A DNA stretch of 64,000 nucleotides from Dictyobacter formicarum (GTDB lineage Bacteria; Chloroflexota; Ktedonobacteria; Ktedonobacterales; Ktedonobacteraceae), in NCBI RefSeq assembly GCF_016587435.1, contig NZ_BNJJ01000015.1, positions 124,001 to 188,000 on the forward strand. The letters run 5' to 3'. The notes under the pieces were generated by a model that was not told the DNA's origin, ran no database searches, and worked only from the letters and a program-made list of their open reading frames with translations. The position numbers and the translations under genes are program-made. Below are positions 9,238 through 18,464 of the stretch, piece by piece (the first letter of the stretch is position 1; each line of letters starts with the position of its first letter).

Positions 9238-9380
9238 CGGTCTCCTCCTCTGTCTCTGTGGAGTGCTCTGTTCATGGGGAAAGTATAGATGGGGCATGCC
9301 CTCCAACACAGCCCTCAAAAGTGGAAGAAAAGGGGAAGTTTTGAAAGGCAGGATGACGCCCTGTTGGGGAGAACGAGGTG

Positions 9381-12300
9381 CTAGAGCAGCGAGTGGGCAC
9401 GCGCCAGAGCCACTGCCTGTGTGCGGCTGCTCGCTCCCAGCTTGCCGAGCAGGTGACTGACATGTTTCTTGACGGTGTCCAGAGAAATCACCAGGGTCTG
9501 AGCGATATCCTGATTGGAGGCTCCGGCAGCCAACAAGCGCAGGACTTCCTGTTCGCGTCGAGTGAATGAAATCTCTGGCGCGGAGGAGATGACCGATGGC
9601 TGCCGAGCCGAGGAAAGCGCAGGCTCGGATGTGATTGCCCCCTCTAGCGATCTGCTCGCGCCCGACTGCTCCTGCTCGAAGGCAGCTAGCAACTTTGCGA
9701 TGGAGGCCGTGGGAGAAACTGCCCACTCGTGTTGCTGGGAATGTGGGGTGAACAGCGCCTGGAGCGCCTCCTTCATCAGTTTGCCTTCATCCAGGTACAC
9801 GCGCAGGTAGCCCTCTGGCTCCGTGAGAGCAAAGAGGCGCTCCGCGATCACGCGTCCCTGCTCACGCTGGCCTACCTGCTGCAGCGCTACCAGCAACTGA
9901 GCCAGATACGTCATGGTGATCCTGACATTGGCCGGTCGATCCAGGTGTCCGCTAAAGCCGTCCAGCAAGTTCAATGCTTCTCGAAAGCGACGCTGGGCGA
10001 AATACACGCGGATCACAACCGGGAAAGCTTCATACAGGTTTCTGTCCCATGGCCCCTCTGGAAAAAAGACGCCACGCACCCAATCGGACGCCTCCTTGAG
10101 CTGTCCTTGCGCCAGCCACCACTGCGCTCGCACGATGGGTAACCAGTCAGAGAAGATCGCTGAGCGCTCGCGTTGCATCCACCGCTCCAGCTCGTGCAGC
10201 GCGAGCTCGGCCTCCGACCACGCACCTCTCGCGAGCGCAACTCTGACGCCCTCGATGTATCCTTCTGCGAGCACATCCAGATGCTGCCAGGTAGTGGCGT
10301 CCTGCACGACCGTGTGGAGCCGACTGCGTGCTTCCTCCAGGCGGTTCCACTGGTAATACACCCGTGCCAGCACGACTTCAAAGTAGCCTTTGAGCAGAGC
10401 ATAGCCTGCAGTTTGCCCGATCAGATCGAGAGCCGCCAGGCTCTCCTCATACGCCAGGCGCAGTTGTCCCGCCTCCAGCACCGCCATTGCCAGCCATTGC
10501 CCGACCTTGTAGGTCGCATAGCGGCTTTCCGACCGGCTCGCCTGCTTTTTAGCAGAGAGCAGCCGTGGCACCAGGCTTGCTCCCTCTTGCCGGACCCCGT
10601 AGTGAAGCAGGAAGCTACAGGCGAGCGGCACGAGCTGCCAGATCGCCTCCTCCTCGCGCTCAAGCTCCTCCTCGATCTCCTGCTCCATATTCTTCATACG
10701 CTCTTCATCCCCATGGGCCACAGCTTCCCAAAAGGCCAGATGGATCTGGAGCAGGCGCAGACGCCGGGGCAGCAGGATGTCCTGGCCGGGCTGGGCTTCT
10801 CGACCTTCGGCGAAAGAGAGGGCGCCTGCTCTTGTGGCCGAGAGCTCCTGATCGATCTCGCTACCAGGTAGCCGCAGGAGCGTTTCCACCCGCGCCATGA
10901 GTTGCCGGGCCTCCTGGGAGCTTCTGGTGCGCCGGTCCTGGGGGGTCTGGGTCACCGTGGAGAGCAGGTAGAGTGCTGTCGTGAGCAAGAGAGGTGCGTG
11001 CTCGCGCACCGTCTGCTCCGGCAGTACCAGTGCCCAACGGGCCATCGTCGCTATCTCTCCACGCAGCCAGAACGCTTCGACCGTCTGCTCCATGAGATTG
11101 GCTGCCATAGAGTAGTCAGCAGCCTGGAGGGCATGGCTCATCGCCTCGTGAACGTCGCCCTCTGCCTCATAAAAGGCGGCGGCCCGGCGGTGCAAAAGTG
11201 TCGCCAGATCTGGCTGGGTAGCGTGCAGAACGGCGAGCAGCGCTTCACGGAAGAGCTCGTACAGGCGATAGCTGCGGCGCTCCTCATCCAGCGGCACGAC
11301 AAAGAGGTTGGCTCGCTCCAGGAAGACGAGCATCTGTTGGCTGGCTGCCCTGGTGGGGGCAGCGGTCACGGCCTGGCACGCGGCGGCTGACATGTGCGAG
11401 AGGAGAGCGCTCTTGAGCAGAAAGTCGCGCACGCTCTCAGGCAGATGGACCAGGATCTCCTCTTGGACGTAGTCCAGAAGATAGCGCTGACTGCCGGTCA
11501 ACTTCTCAAGGTAGGCCGCGCGATCTGCGCGTTTCTGCAGGGTGAGCGCGGTCAGATGCAAGCCGGCAATCCAGCCCTCGGTTCGGCTCACCAGCTTGCG
11601 CACCTCGTCGGCTTCGAGCGCAGGGGAGAGCAGCTGGCCCAGATACTGGCTCGCCTCCCCCTCTGCAAAGCGCAGTTCGTCTGCACGGATCTCGGTCAGG
11701 TGTCCGCGCACCCGCAGGCGTGCAAGGGGCAGCTCCGGGTCGACGCGGCTGGAGAGGATCAGGTGGACGTGCGCAGGGAGATGCTCCAGGTAGAAGCACA
11801 AGCCCTCGTGAATAGCTGGGTCCTGGATTACCTGATAATCGTCGACAATCAACACGATGGGGGCAGCATGTCCCTCACAACCTTCCAGTTCCTGGAGCAA
11901 CGCCGTGAGCACGGTGGATAGTGGTGGCGGCTGGGGGGATTGCAGCAGCGCCATCGGGCCTGCTCCAAAGCTGGAGGGAAAGCCGGGGCAGTGGCGCAGA
12001 GCTGCGATGAGCGCGACCCAGAAGCGCGTCGGCGTCGTGTCCAGTTCGTCCAGCGAGAGCCAGGCGACCTGGCTCTTTCGCCGACTGGCCCAGGTGGCCA
12101 GCAACGTCGTTTTGCCAAAACCTGCCGGAGCCGAGACCAGGGAGAGCCTCGTAGCAAGCGCCGCATCGAGGGCGGAAAGCAAGCGCTCGCGCTCGACGAA
12201 CACGTTCGGCAAGCGCGGCGGAGAGAGCTTGCTGGAAAGCGGCGCTATCCCCTGGGAAGTTGCGGGCGCGGGCTTCTGTTCGGGCAAGAGCATCCTGGCG

Positions 12301-12599
12301 GTCTCCTCTAAGCGAGCCAGCGAGAGGGTCTGCGTCCGCCCCAGATAGCGCTTGCGGGTGCGGCGATGGTGCGTGCGATAGGCATACCAATAGCCGCTTC
12401 CACGGGAGCGGGCTTCCTTGAGGACCGAGATCCTTCCCGCTTGCCCCTCAAAGGCAAAAGCGGCATGTCCGTCTAACCAGCGAGCAAATGTTGACTGGTC
12501 TTCTGGAAGGAAATCCTGCTCAGGTTGGCCGTGGCTATAGAGGGTGTAGTGTTTGTGCTCGTGTGACCAGATGAGCGCATGGACTAATGGTTTAGGCAT
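9381..12599 (-). CDS. MalT-type LuxR-family transcriptional regulator (STAND ATPase)
   Basis: The 1,072-residue protein starts MPKPLVHAL, preferred over an upstream in-frame ATG at 12902 because the extra N-terminus is unlike any domain. Residues 1-95 form a small N-terminal module. A NACHT/STAND ATPase follows with Walker A SAPAGFGKTT near 150 and Walker B IVLIVDDYQ near 245. The middle 550 residues are helical TPR/MalT repeats. The C-terminus is a LuxR helix-turn-helix (TRREQEVLRLLAAGASNQDIAQTL, then DTVKKHVSHLLGKLGA). Such proteins bind DNA after ligand and ATP binding. The target genes are unknown; the minus-strand genes downstream are candidates. Confidence 0.85.
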   Translation of the reverse strand: MPKPLVHALIWSHEHKHYTLYSHGQPEQDFLPEDQSTFARWLDGHAAFAFEGQAGRISVLKEARSRGSGYWYAYRTHHRRTRKRYLGRTQTLSLARLEETARMLLPEQKPAPATSQGIAPLSSKLSPPRLPNVFVERERLLSALDAALATRLSLVSAPAGFGKTTLLATWASRRKSQVAWLSLDELDTTPTRFWVALIAALRHCPGFPSSFGAGPMALLQSPQPPPLSTVLTALLQELEGCEGHAAPIVLIVDDYQVIQDPAIHEGLCFYLEHLPAHVHLILSSRVDPELPLARLRVRGHLTEIRADELRFAEGEASQYLGQLLSPALEADEVRKLVSRTEGWIAGLHLTALTLQKRADRAAYLEKLTGSQRYLLDYVQEEILVHLPESVRDFLLKSALLSHMSAAACQAVTAAPTRAASQQMLVFLERANLFVVPLDEERRSYRLYELFREALLAVLHATQPDLATLLHRRAAAFYEAEGDVHEAMSHALQAADYSMAANLMEQTVEAFWLRGEIATMARWALVLPEQTVREHAPLLLTTALYLLSTVTQTPQDRRTRSSQEARQLMARVETLLRLPGSEIDQELSATRAGALSFAEGREAQPGQDILLPRRLRLLQIHLAFWEAVAHGDEERMKNMEQEIEEELEREEEAIWQLVPLACSFLLHYGVRQEGASLVPRLLSAKKQASRSESRYATYKVGQWLAMAVLEAGQLRLAYEESLAALDLIGQTAGYALLKGYFEVVLARVYYQWNRLEEARSRLHTVVQDATTWQHLDVLAEGYIEGVRVALARGAWSEAELALHELERWMQRERSAIFSDWLPIVRAQWWLAQGQLKEASDWVRGVFFPEGPWDRNLYEAFPVVIRVYFAQRRFREALNLLDGFSGHLDRPANVRITMTYLAQLLVALQQVGQREQGRVIAERLFALTEPEGYLRVYLDEGKLMKEALQALFTPHSQQHEWAVSPTASIAKLLAAFEQEQSGASRSLEGAITSEPALSSARQPSVISSAPEISFTRREQEVLRLLAAGASNQDIAQTLVISLDTVKKHVSHLLGKLGASSRTQAVALARAHSLL

Positions 12600-12854
12600 C
12601 GTTTTCTTCCCTTGCCGTTGGGTATTCCATCCCCCCAATCCCCAACACGCAGAAGTATACCACACCCAAAGGTCGAACCGCGAACCAGCCTGGGCATGGA
12701 ACGCTCCATCGCTGTGAGGCCGCTGAGATGTCTCGGAGGGTTGTGTTGCAAGAATGAAGGGGTGATGGTAATGCTCTGTCAAGCGAGGTTTGCAACGGAA
12801 GAGCCAATCTGTTATCCTTGAAAGCTCAAGAATAGTTTTTGCAAGGAGAGACAG

Positions 12855-14041
12855 ATGAGAGAGCGCCCCCACAAGTATGAGGTCACATTGAGCGAGGAAC
12901 AACGGTTTCTGTTACAACAATTGCTGGCGGGAGGCAAGGCACCCGTCAGGCAACAAGCGCACGCTCGTATCTTACTCAAAATCGACCAGAACGCTCCCGG
13001 TCCGCGCTGGACCGATGAGCAAGTAGCCGAAGCATTTGAGATGAGCCGCTACACCGTGATCCGTATTCGTGAGCGCTTTGTCACCCGCGGCCTGGATGAT
13101 GCCCTCAACCACCGTCTCCATACCCAAACACGAGCCCGAGCCCTGGATGGAGAGCAAGAAGCCCATCTCATTGCCCTTTCGTGCAGCCCATGTCCTACCG
13201 GCCAAGCCCGCTGGACGTTACGTTTTCTAGCTGATCGTATGGTGGAACTGGGCTATGTGGAACACGTGAGTCACGAAACCGTGCGCAAAACGCTCAAAAA
13301 AACGAGCTCAAGCCTTGGTTAAAACAATGCTGGTGTATTCCCCCAGAAGCGAGCGCCGCCTTTGTCTGGCGCATGGAAGATATCTTAGAGATCTACACGC
13401 GTCCGTTTGACCCACGCTTTCCACAGGTGTGCATGGATGAAAGTGCCAAACTGCTGCTGCAGGACAAACGAGAAAGCCTGCCCATGCAACCGGGCCAGCC
13501 TGAGCGGGTCGATTACACCTTTGAATCAGCAGGGATGCGCAAGCTTTTTCTGGCATGTGAGCCGCTGGCGGGCAAGAGATTCGTCAAAGTGACAGAGCGC
13601 CGGACAAGCGAGGATTGGGCTCATTTCATTCGTGAACTCGTCGATGTCCAGTATCCGAAGGCAGAGAAAATTGTGCTGGTGATGGACAATCTCAACACCC
13701 ACACACCATCTTCCTTGTATTCCACCTTTGCGCCGCCGGAAGCCCTTCGCCTCCTCAAGAAATTGGAAATCCACTACACGCCCGTCCATGGGAGTTGGTT
13801 GAATATGGCCGAAATTGAGCTCTCTGCTCTGGCCCGCCAATGTCTTTCCCGTCGCATTGGGACACAGAAGGAACTGGAGCGAGAGGTCTTGACCTGGCAA
13901 CAGAATCGCAATGAGGAGGCCATCACTGTCAATTGGCGTTTTACCACCGCTGATGCGCGTATCAAGCTCAAACGGCTTTACCCATCCCTTGAGAAAAAGA
14001 AGTCGACCTCTCCAACAGGCAATGTTGCAAAGAATGATTGA
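12855..14041 (+). CDS. IS630-family transposase made by -1 frameshifting
   Basis: Frame A (12855-13322) holds the HTH part: EVTLSEEQRFLLQQLL, SRYTVIRIRERFVTRGLDDAL. Frame B (open before 13373 to 14041) holds the DDE domain: VCMDESAKLLL with the first Asp, VLVMDNLNTH with the second, and HGSWLNMAEIEL with the final Glu. At 13296-13302 a run of seven A lets Lys-Lys codons slip back one base, giving LKKNELKPW, as expected for the family. The C-terminal residues read through the right terminal repeat. The frames are otherwise clean, so the shift looks programmed rather than a lesion. Confidence 0.75.
13296..13302 (+). promoter_or_regulatory. A7 slippery site for -1 frameshift
   Basis: The zero frame reads CTC AAA AAA ACG. 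After a -1 slip the ribosome reads AAC GAG CTC AAG, restoring the conserved N-E-L-K sequence. No downstream stimulator was worked out. Confidence 0.6.
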
Positions 14042-14092
14042 CAGAGCAGTAAACTCTTCTTTATTTGGGGCATCGCAGGGGAGCCCTTCATC

Positions 14093-14878
14093 ATGAACAA
14101 TGCGAGTCCGTTCAAATGGTGTCACTTTGAAGCTGAGATCATTCTTTTGTGCATACGCTGGTACTTGCGGTATGCATTGAGCTATCGTGACGTAGAAGAG
14201 ATGATGATGGAACGGGGTCTGCACGTCGATCACACCACGGTCTATCGCTGGGTCCAACGCTACGCACCCGAACTGGAGAAGCGTTCCCGGTCGCATCTGA
14301 AAGCCTGCAATGACTCGTGGAAAGTCGATGAGACGTACATCAAGGTTAAGAAAGTTTGGATGTATCTCTACCGTGCCATGGATTCAGATGGCAATACCCG
14401 AGAGTTTCTCTTGAGTCCAACGCGGGATGCCGAGTCCGCCAAGCGCTTTTTCGTCAAAGCGCTCGCATCGACTGCTCGATCAGTTTCTCAAGCGTGTCCG
14501 GTTGCAGAGCAGGTAGCTCCACCCACGACTCCGACTGACACCACAATCATCACGTCACCTCCTCGCGTGATCAATGTCGACAAGAACGCGGCGTATCCCA
14601 AAGCAATTGCTGAGCTCAAAGCCACTGGAGTGCTGCCTCAGCACGTGGAATTGAGGCAGGTCAAATATCTCAACAATCTCATCGAGCAAGATCATCGGTT
14701 CATCAAACGCTTGACCAAGCCAGGGATGGGCTTTTTCTCCTTCGAAACAGCCTGGCGAACCGTCCAAGGCTTCGAGGTGATGAACATGCTGAGGAAGGGG
14801 CAGGTACAAGGAGTGAACAAAGGAGATGTACAAGGGCAGGCCGCACTGGTCGCCAGACTCTTTGGAGTTGTTGCCTAA
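14093..14878 (+). CDS. IS6-family transposase
   Basis: The 261 residues show IS6/IS26 features: EIILLCIRWYLRYALSYRDVEEMM at the start, the HTH TTVYRWVQRYAPEL, then catalytic residues in WKVDETYIKV (D), VINVDKNAAYPKAI (D) and NLIEQDHRFIK (E). The order of the DDE set is intact, so the enzyme may be active. Between the first and second Asp there is an extra 25-residue Pro/Thr-rich insert compared with usual members. AGGGGAG precedes ATG 14093. The IS630 insertion lies upstream and may have cut off the native promoter. Confidence 0.85.
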   Translation: MNNASPFKWCHFEAEIILLCIRWYLRYALSYRDVEEMMMERGLHVDHTTVYRWVQRYAPELEKRSRSHLKACNDSWKVDETYIKVKKVWMYLYRAMDSDGNTREFLLSPTRDAESAKRFFVKALASTARSVSQACPVAEQVAPPTTPTDTTIITSPPRVINVDKNAAYPKAIAELKATGVLPQHVELRQVKYLNNLIEQDHRFIKRLTKPGMGFFSFETAWRTVQGFEVMNMLRKGQVQGVNKGDVQGQAALVARLFGVVA

Positions 14879-14986
14879 GCTGAACAAGGAGAGGCATACC
14901 ACGCTCATCTTGTTTCTTCTTATTTCTTGCAACACAACCTGCTATTTGGCTTCGTGGGAGAGAGCGCACACCTTGTATGTTATTGT

Positions 14987-15047
14987 GAAAAATGGTCCTT
15001 TCTTCTTTACACGAGAGTCTCATATAAAGAAGAAAGGACCATTTTTC
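14987..15047. repeat. 23-bp perfect inverted repeat (hairpin)
   Basis: The left arm (14987-15009, starting GAAAAATGGTCCTTTC) and right arm (15025-15047) are exact inverted copies with a 15-nt loop. The plus-strand right arm ends in CATTTTTC, so it could stop transcription leaving the IS6 gene. It could also be a small mobile repeat. Confidence 0.6.
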
Positions 15048-15112
15048 TATGCTGGTTTACACGTCAATGGTATCTAGCGTGATCGTCGAATGCCGATATC
15101 GTACACATAGTG

Positions 15113-15440
15113 GAATTTGACACTTCACCCGGATCAAATCCGGGGGATTCTTCTTTCAGCCATCCGACGCGCCCCATGGTCTTGCAACCAGGAGGGAGAG
15201 GCCAGGTGTCCAGAATCGTTGCACAAACCGAGGTTTGCAGGTTCCCGTATGCCCTACGGTACCAACACCATACATGTGTGGATGTTTGAAGCCAAACCGA
15301 CCGTGAGGTGGGTCATATGCCTCATCGCCCACAGGAGGCTCTGTTGCAGTGGCTTCCTTTCTCTACACATGGGTAGAATGACTATTCTACTGTTTTGTCA
15401 ACAAGGAACGCTCATTCATCCCCTCGCCTGAAGGCAGGGC
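15113..15440 (-). mobile_element. ORF-less IS200/IS605-like element with possible omega-RNA region
   Basis: Read on the minus strand, one end has a hairpin in AGCCCTGCCTTCAGGCGAGG followed by GGATGAATGAG (plus 15411-15439). The other end reads GAATCCCCCGGATTTGATCC then GGGTGAAGTGTCAA, with a CCCGGAT-TTG-ATCCGGG hairpin at plus 15128-15144. These look like the subterminal palindromes of IS200/IS605 elements. The inner part is structured and G/C-rich (GTTGCAAGACCATGGGGCG) as in the 3' guide-RNA region of tnpB elements, but there is no tnpA or tnpB. The assignment rests on remembered patterns. Confidence 0.4.
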
Positions 15441-16191
15441 TTTCTGAGCAGTTTTTTGTAAGAAACCGTGCACAGGTTTCCATGGCCCCCGTAAGATCGT
15501 CGCCGCTTTCTTCATCGGCACAGAGCCATCCCTGGTATCCGATATCATGCAGCGCGGCGAATACGGGTGCAAAGTCAATGGTCCCCTTCCCAAGCACTTT
15601 GAATTCATTCCTGGCAATATCCTTGATATGCATGTTATCGAGGACCGCCCGGTACTCGCGAATGACGCCTCCGATATCGTCGATGCCAGACTTGACCAGG
15701 TGTGCGGTATCAATGGTCAGCTTGACCGATTGGTCACTCACCGCATCAAAAAAGACGGCGAAGTCCTGGCGATACATGACTGGCTGGTTATAGTGATGGT
15801 GGAGCGATAACACAACCCCATGCTGTTGCGCTTCTTTACCCAGATCTGAGAGAATGTGAGCATAGCCCTGAATATCGGCATGTGACAACCCCTCTCTGGG
15901 TTGCGCATGGCAAAAGACGATCCGTTCCGATCCGACACTCTGGGCGAACGTGAAGAGGGCACGCAGATCCGCAATGCCTGCTTCGTCTAGCAAGCCTCCA
16001 GTGATCAAGCCAGAGGCAAGAGCACTGGCGTCATCTCCCCACTGATCAAGGAAGCGCTCCGGCTGAGCAATATACTCACGGTACTGACCGGCCTTCAGTT
16101 GTAGGCCGTTATAACCAGCAGAGCGGAAGTGCGAGAACAGCAATTGTTGCTCAGTTGCATCCGTCGTTGGTTTGGAAAAAGCCATCTTCAT
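15412..16191 (-). CDS. Sugar phosphate isomerase/epimerase-like TIM barrel
   Basis: The 259 residues fit the xylose-isomerase-like AP-endonuclease-2 fold: YNGLQLKAGQYREYI early, HGVVLSLHHHYNQPVM (metal ligands), KLTIDTAHLVKSGIDD, DNMHIKDI, and a late WLCADEESG. These hold the usual Glu/Asp/His metal-site residues. The last dozen residues (SPAFRRGDE) are encoded by the end of the IS200/IS605-like element, so the native C-terminus has been replaced; the core appears intact. Its start overlaps the Gfo/Idh gene stop by 4 bp (ATGA), indicating coupled translation. Confidence 0.8.
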   Translation of the reverse strand: MKMAFSKPTTDATEQQLLFSHFRSAGYNGLQLKAGQYREYIAQPERFLDQWGDDASALASGLITGGLLDEAGIADLRALFTFAQSVGSERIVFCHAQPREGLSHADIQGYAHILSDLGKEAQQHGVVLSLHHHYNQPVMYRQDFAVFFDAVSDQSVKLTIDTAHLVKSGIDDIGGVIREYRAVLDNMHIKDIARNEFKVLGKGTIDFAPVFAALHDIGYQGWLCADEESGDDLTGAMETCARFLTKNCSESPAFRRGDE

Positions 16192-17195
16192 AGCGGTGTG
16201 CCCTCGAGGAACGTTACAATTTGCTGTGTCTCTGCTGATCTGTAGGCACCATCCAGTAGAGCAACCGTCTTCAGATTATCGCGACCACTATTCGCCGGTT
16301 CACCACCCTGTTCTATCGCTGTCAACAACTGGTCCAGGCCGGTAAAGGACGCCTTTGGTTTGTTGTTGCCACGATAGGGATTCTCCCATTGCTCACGAGG
16401 TGTACTGCGGTTGTCTCGGTCAAACAAACTCATCTCATTATAGGTAAGGACCAGTTCCCCTGTTTCACCAAGAATAATTGTTTCCGTTCTTCCCCTGGGT
16501 GCCGAAAAGCTTTCCACATAAGAGACCAGAGTGTCCTGGGAGAAATTCACCGTAATCGATGCCTCAGTCTCGCCTGTGCATTGAATGGCCTTCGATGAAT
16601 TGAGCGCGCAGGTCAATGATGTTGCTTCGTCACCCAGAATCCAGCGAAAACCATCGAACCAGTGAATACCCATAATCGCCAGAGCGTGCCGTTGCAGCTG
16701 GATACGCCACCCTGAGTCCTGACGGAACATCAGGTCTTGATGCACAATAGCGGCAACGTGGCCGATCCTTCCCTGTGCTACTTGCTGACGAGCCATCTCA
16801 AAGGGATAATGATAGCGGAAGTTCTGGTTGACCGCTAGCTTCACGTCAGCCTGTAAGCATGTGTCGACCATATGTTGAGCATCCTGATAGCTATCGGCGA
16901 AGGGTTTCTCAACGAAGATATGTTTGCCTGCGGCGGCAAGCGTATCGACGACCTGCTTCCGAACGTTTGTTGGGGTACATACCACCGCGACGTCCCATTC
17001 GGCTCCCTCAATCATCTCTTCAAGAGAAGAAAAGCCCTGAGCGAAACCATATTTCTGTTGTGCCTCCTGCACATGTTCAGGAACGGTATCGCATGCAGCT
17101 ACGATCTGAATCCGTTCAGGATGGGGCAGGTAAGCGTCAAAATGCATACGTGAAATATTACCACAACCAACAATGGCGATACGAAATTGCTTCAT
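16188..17195 (-). CDS. Gfo/Idh/MocA-family NAD(P)-dependent oxidoreductase
   Basis: The 335-residue protein has the N-terminal Rossmann motif IAIVGCGNISRMHFDAY, the VVCTPTNVR strand, and the EKPFA signature holding the catalytic Lys. An alpha/beta C-terminal domain with LAIMGIHWFDGFRWILG (active-site His/Asp) follows. The family oxidises or reduces hydroxyls on sugars and inositols. It is the first enzyme of a pair with the TIM-barrel isomerase, sharing a 4-bp overlap. With the cupin and GntR genes it forms the leftward arm of the catabolic island. Confidence 0.85.
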   Translation of the reverse strand: MKQFRIAIVGCGNISRMHFDAYLPHPERIQIVAACDTVPEHVQEAQQKYGFAQGFSSLEEMIEGAEWDVAVVCTPTNVRKQVVDTLAAAGKHIFVEKPFADSYQDAQHMVDTCLQADVKLAVNQNFRYHYPFEMARQQVAQGRIGHVAAIVHQDLMFRQDSGWRIQLQRHALAIMGIHWFDGFRWILGDEATSLTCALNSSKAIQCTGETEASITVNFSQDTLVSYVESFSAPRGRTETIILGETGELVLTYNEMSLFDRDNRSTPREQWENPYRGNNKPKASFTGLDQLLTAIEQGGEPANSGRDNLKTVALLDGAYRSAETQQIVTFLEGTPL

Positions 17196-17259
17196 CTTTG
17201 ATTGAACTCCTTTACCTTGTCGTTGATCCTTCCGCGTCTAATTGTACTATTCTATTCTA

Positions 17260-17643
17260 TTAAGCGATTTCATCCCCTTCTAAACTTTCCGCCTGTCGAT
17301 CGGCCGACGAAAAGGAGATGACAGCTACGAGCGGTTCTGTGCTCGTGCATCGGGCCCAGTGGGGGATACCACGTGGAATGCGAATGACCGAGCCAGGAGC
17401 CAGTGAGAAGATTTCATCTCCCAACTTGTGTTCACATTCACCTGAAATGACGTAGAGCAGTTCCTCACAATTGGGGTGGAGGTGCAATGGATTGCGTTTT
17501 CCTGGATGGATCGTGACAATGCCGAATGTTTGCTCCGCTCCCGGCATCTGAGACGCGCCGACTAGCCATGAGAGGTTTCCCCAACTGAGCCGATCTGTGT
17601 TCTCTTCCTGCACCTGTCTGATTACATCATTCTTGTCCAACAA
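17260..17643 (-). CDS. Single-domain cupin protein
   Basis: The 127 residues contain both cupin motifs: HLHPNCEELLYVISGECEH (metal ligands His, His, Glu) and PGSVIRIPRGIPHWARC (final His). Such proteins bind a metal ion and act as small isomerases or oxygenases, or sense a ligand. No signal peptide is present. It lies 64 nt upstream of the Gfo/Idh gene and in line with the GntR gene, so it is likely co-expressed. The precise chemistry is unknown. Confidence 0.8.
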   Translation of the reverse strand: MLDKNDVIRQVQEENTDRLSWGNLSWLVGASQMPGAEQTFGIVTIHPGKRNPLHLHPNCEELLYVISGECEHKLGDEIFSLAPGSVIRIPRGIPHWARCTSTEPLVAVISFSSADRQAESLEGDEIA

Positions 17644-17768
17644 AGACTCCTTTCATAATGCGCTTCATGAAATACATTGGCATATATGTATAAAAATGGC
17701 AGCAGATGTTTACTGCTATATCAACGTGGACAGCCCATACCACTGCCATCAGGATAAATACAAAAGGA

Positions 17769-18464
17769 TCAGGAGAGATCCTCCTCTGGTGCCTCCGATG
17801 ACTGGAGCAACGCTACCATTGAGTTCCGAACGCCATCAATGTGCTCCTCCATCAGGCGAGCTGCCAGATCAGCATCGCGTGCTTCCAGTGCCGCCAGAAT
17901 TTGAGGTCTTTCAAGCGCAGTGCGTGCTACAACCTGTGGATCCCGATTAGCGCCCAGACGTACAATCTGAATCTGTCGTTTGAGGCGACCAATGGATTCT
18001 ATCAGCGTCTCGTTTTTCGACATCTGGGCAATAGTATCGTGAAAACGCTCATCGGCGATGCTATACGCCGCCATATCATCCTGTGCCAGAGCCTGTTGCG
18101 TCTCATCCAGGATAGCGCGAATCTTGTGCAAGTCCTCTTCTGTTAACGAAAGGACTGCTAGGCGCGTGGCCAATCCTTCAAGGACTTTGCGCACCACATA
18201 CAGATCATTCACCTGTTTGGCCGTGAACATACGCACAAAGTTGCCGCGATACGGGCGACGTTCGACGAGTCCCTCTTCGACCAGCGTGGCAATAGCCTCG
18301 CGCAGGGGAGTCCGGCTTACCGCCAGATCATTTGCTAATGAGCGCTCATCGAGTTGTGCCCCCGGCGGAATACGGCCCGATGCGATCAGATCGCGAACTT
18401 TATAGTAGATGCGTCGATTAAGGGGATGATGCTCCAGTTCGTTCATCATGGTGCTTTCTTCCAT
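17769..18464 (-). CDS. GntR-family regulator, FadR/FCD subgroup
   Basis: The 231-residue protein has an N-terminal winged helix (RIYYKVRDLIASGRIPPG, DERSLANDLAVSRTPLREAI, LVEEGLVERR). An all-helical FCD ligand domain follows, with metal-binding pattern residues in DERFHDTIAQMSKNE and the late MEEHIDGVRNSM. FCD regulators bind organic acids or sugar acids and usually repress the neighbouring operon. It is divergent from the Tm-1-like/ABC operon and in line with the cupin and dehydrogenase genes, so it probably controls both arms. Confidence 0.85.
   Translation of the reverse strand: MEESTMMNELEHHPLNRRIYYKVRDLIASGRIPPGAQLDERSLANDLAVSRTPLREAIATLVEEGLVERRPYRGNFVRMFTAKQVNDLYVVRKVLEGLATRLAVLSLTEEDLHKIRAILDETQQALAQDDMAAYSIADERFHDTIAQMSKNETLIESIGRLKRQIQIVRLGANRDPQVVARTALERPQILAALEARDADLAARLMEEHIDGVRNSMVALLQSSEAPEEDLS

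Larger units (their letters stand above)
12771..14049 (+). mobile_element. IS630-family insertion sequence, apparently complete
   Basis: The left end reads ATGCTCTGTCAA after TA (12769-12770). The right end reads TTGACAGAGCAG before TA (14050-14051). The termini are inverted, with a further shared TTTGCAAC block inside, and the TA duplication is the hallmark of the family. The element holds one transposase gene split over two frames. Confidence 0.75.
12739..14939 (+). mobile_element. IS6-family element interrupted by an IS630-family element
   Basis: The left end GGTTGTGTTGCAAGAA at 12739 has its inverted partner TTCTTGCAACACAACC ending at 14939. Between them lie an IS630 copy (12771-14049, TA on both sides) and then the IS6 transposase gene. 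So the IS630 jumped into the non-coding left part of the IS6 copy. An 8-bp target duplication typical of IS6 was not found in the flanks. Confidence 0.7.

Noticed and set aside
9028..9726. 232-residue minus-strand frame
   Set aside because: Its front overlaps the LuxR gene in another frame; only the last 69 codons, with their own ribosome site at 9237, look real.
10173..12348. Long plus-strand frames across the MalT-like gene
   Set aside because: They are shadows of a GC-rich coding strand and show no family features.
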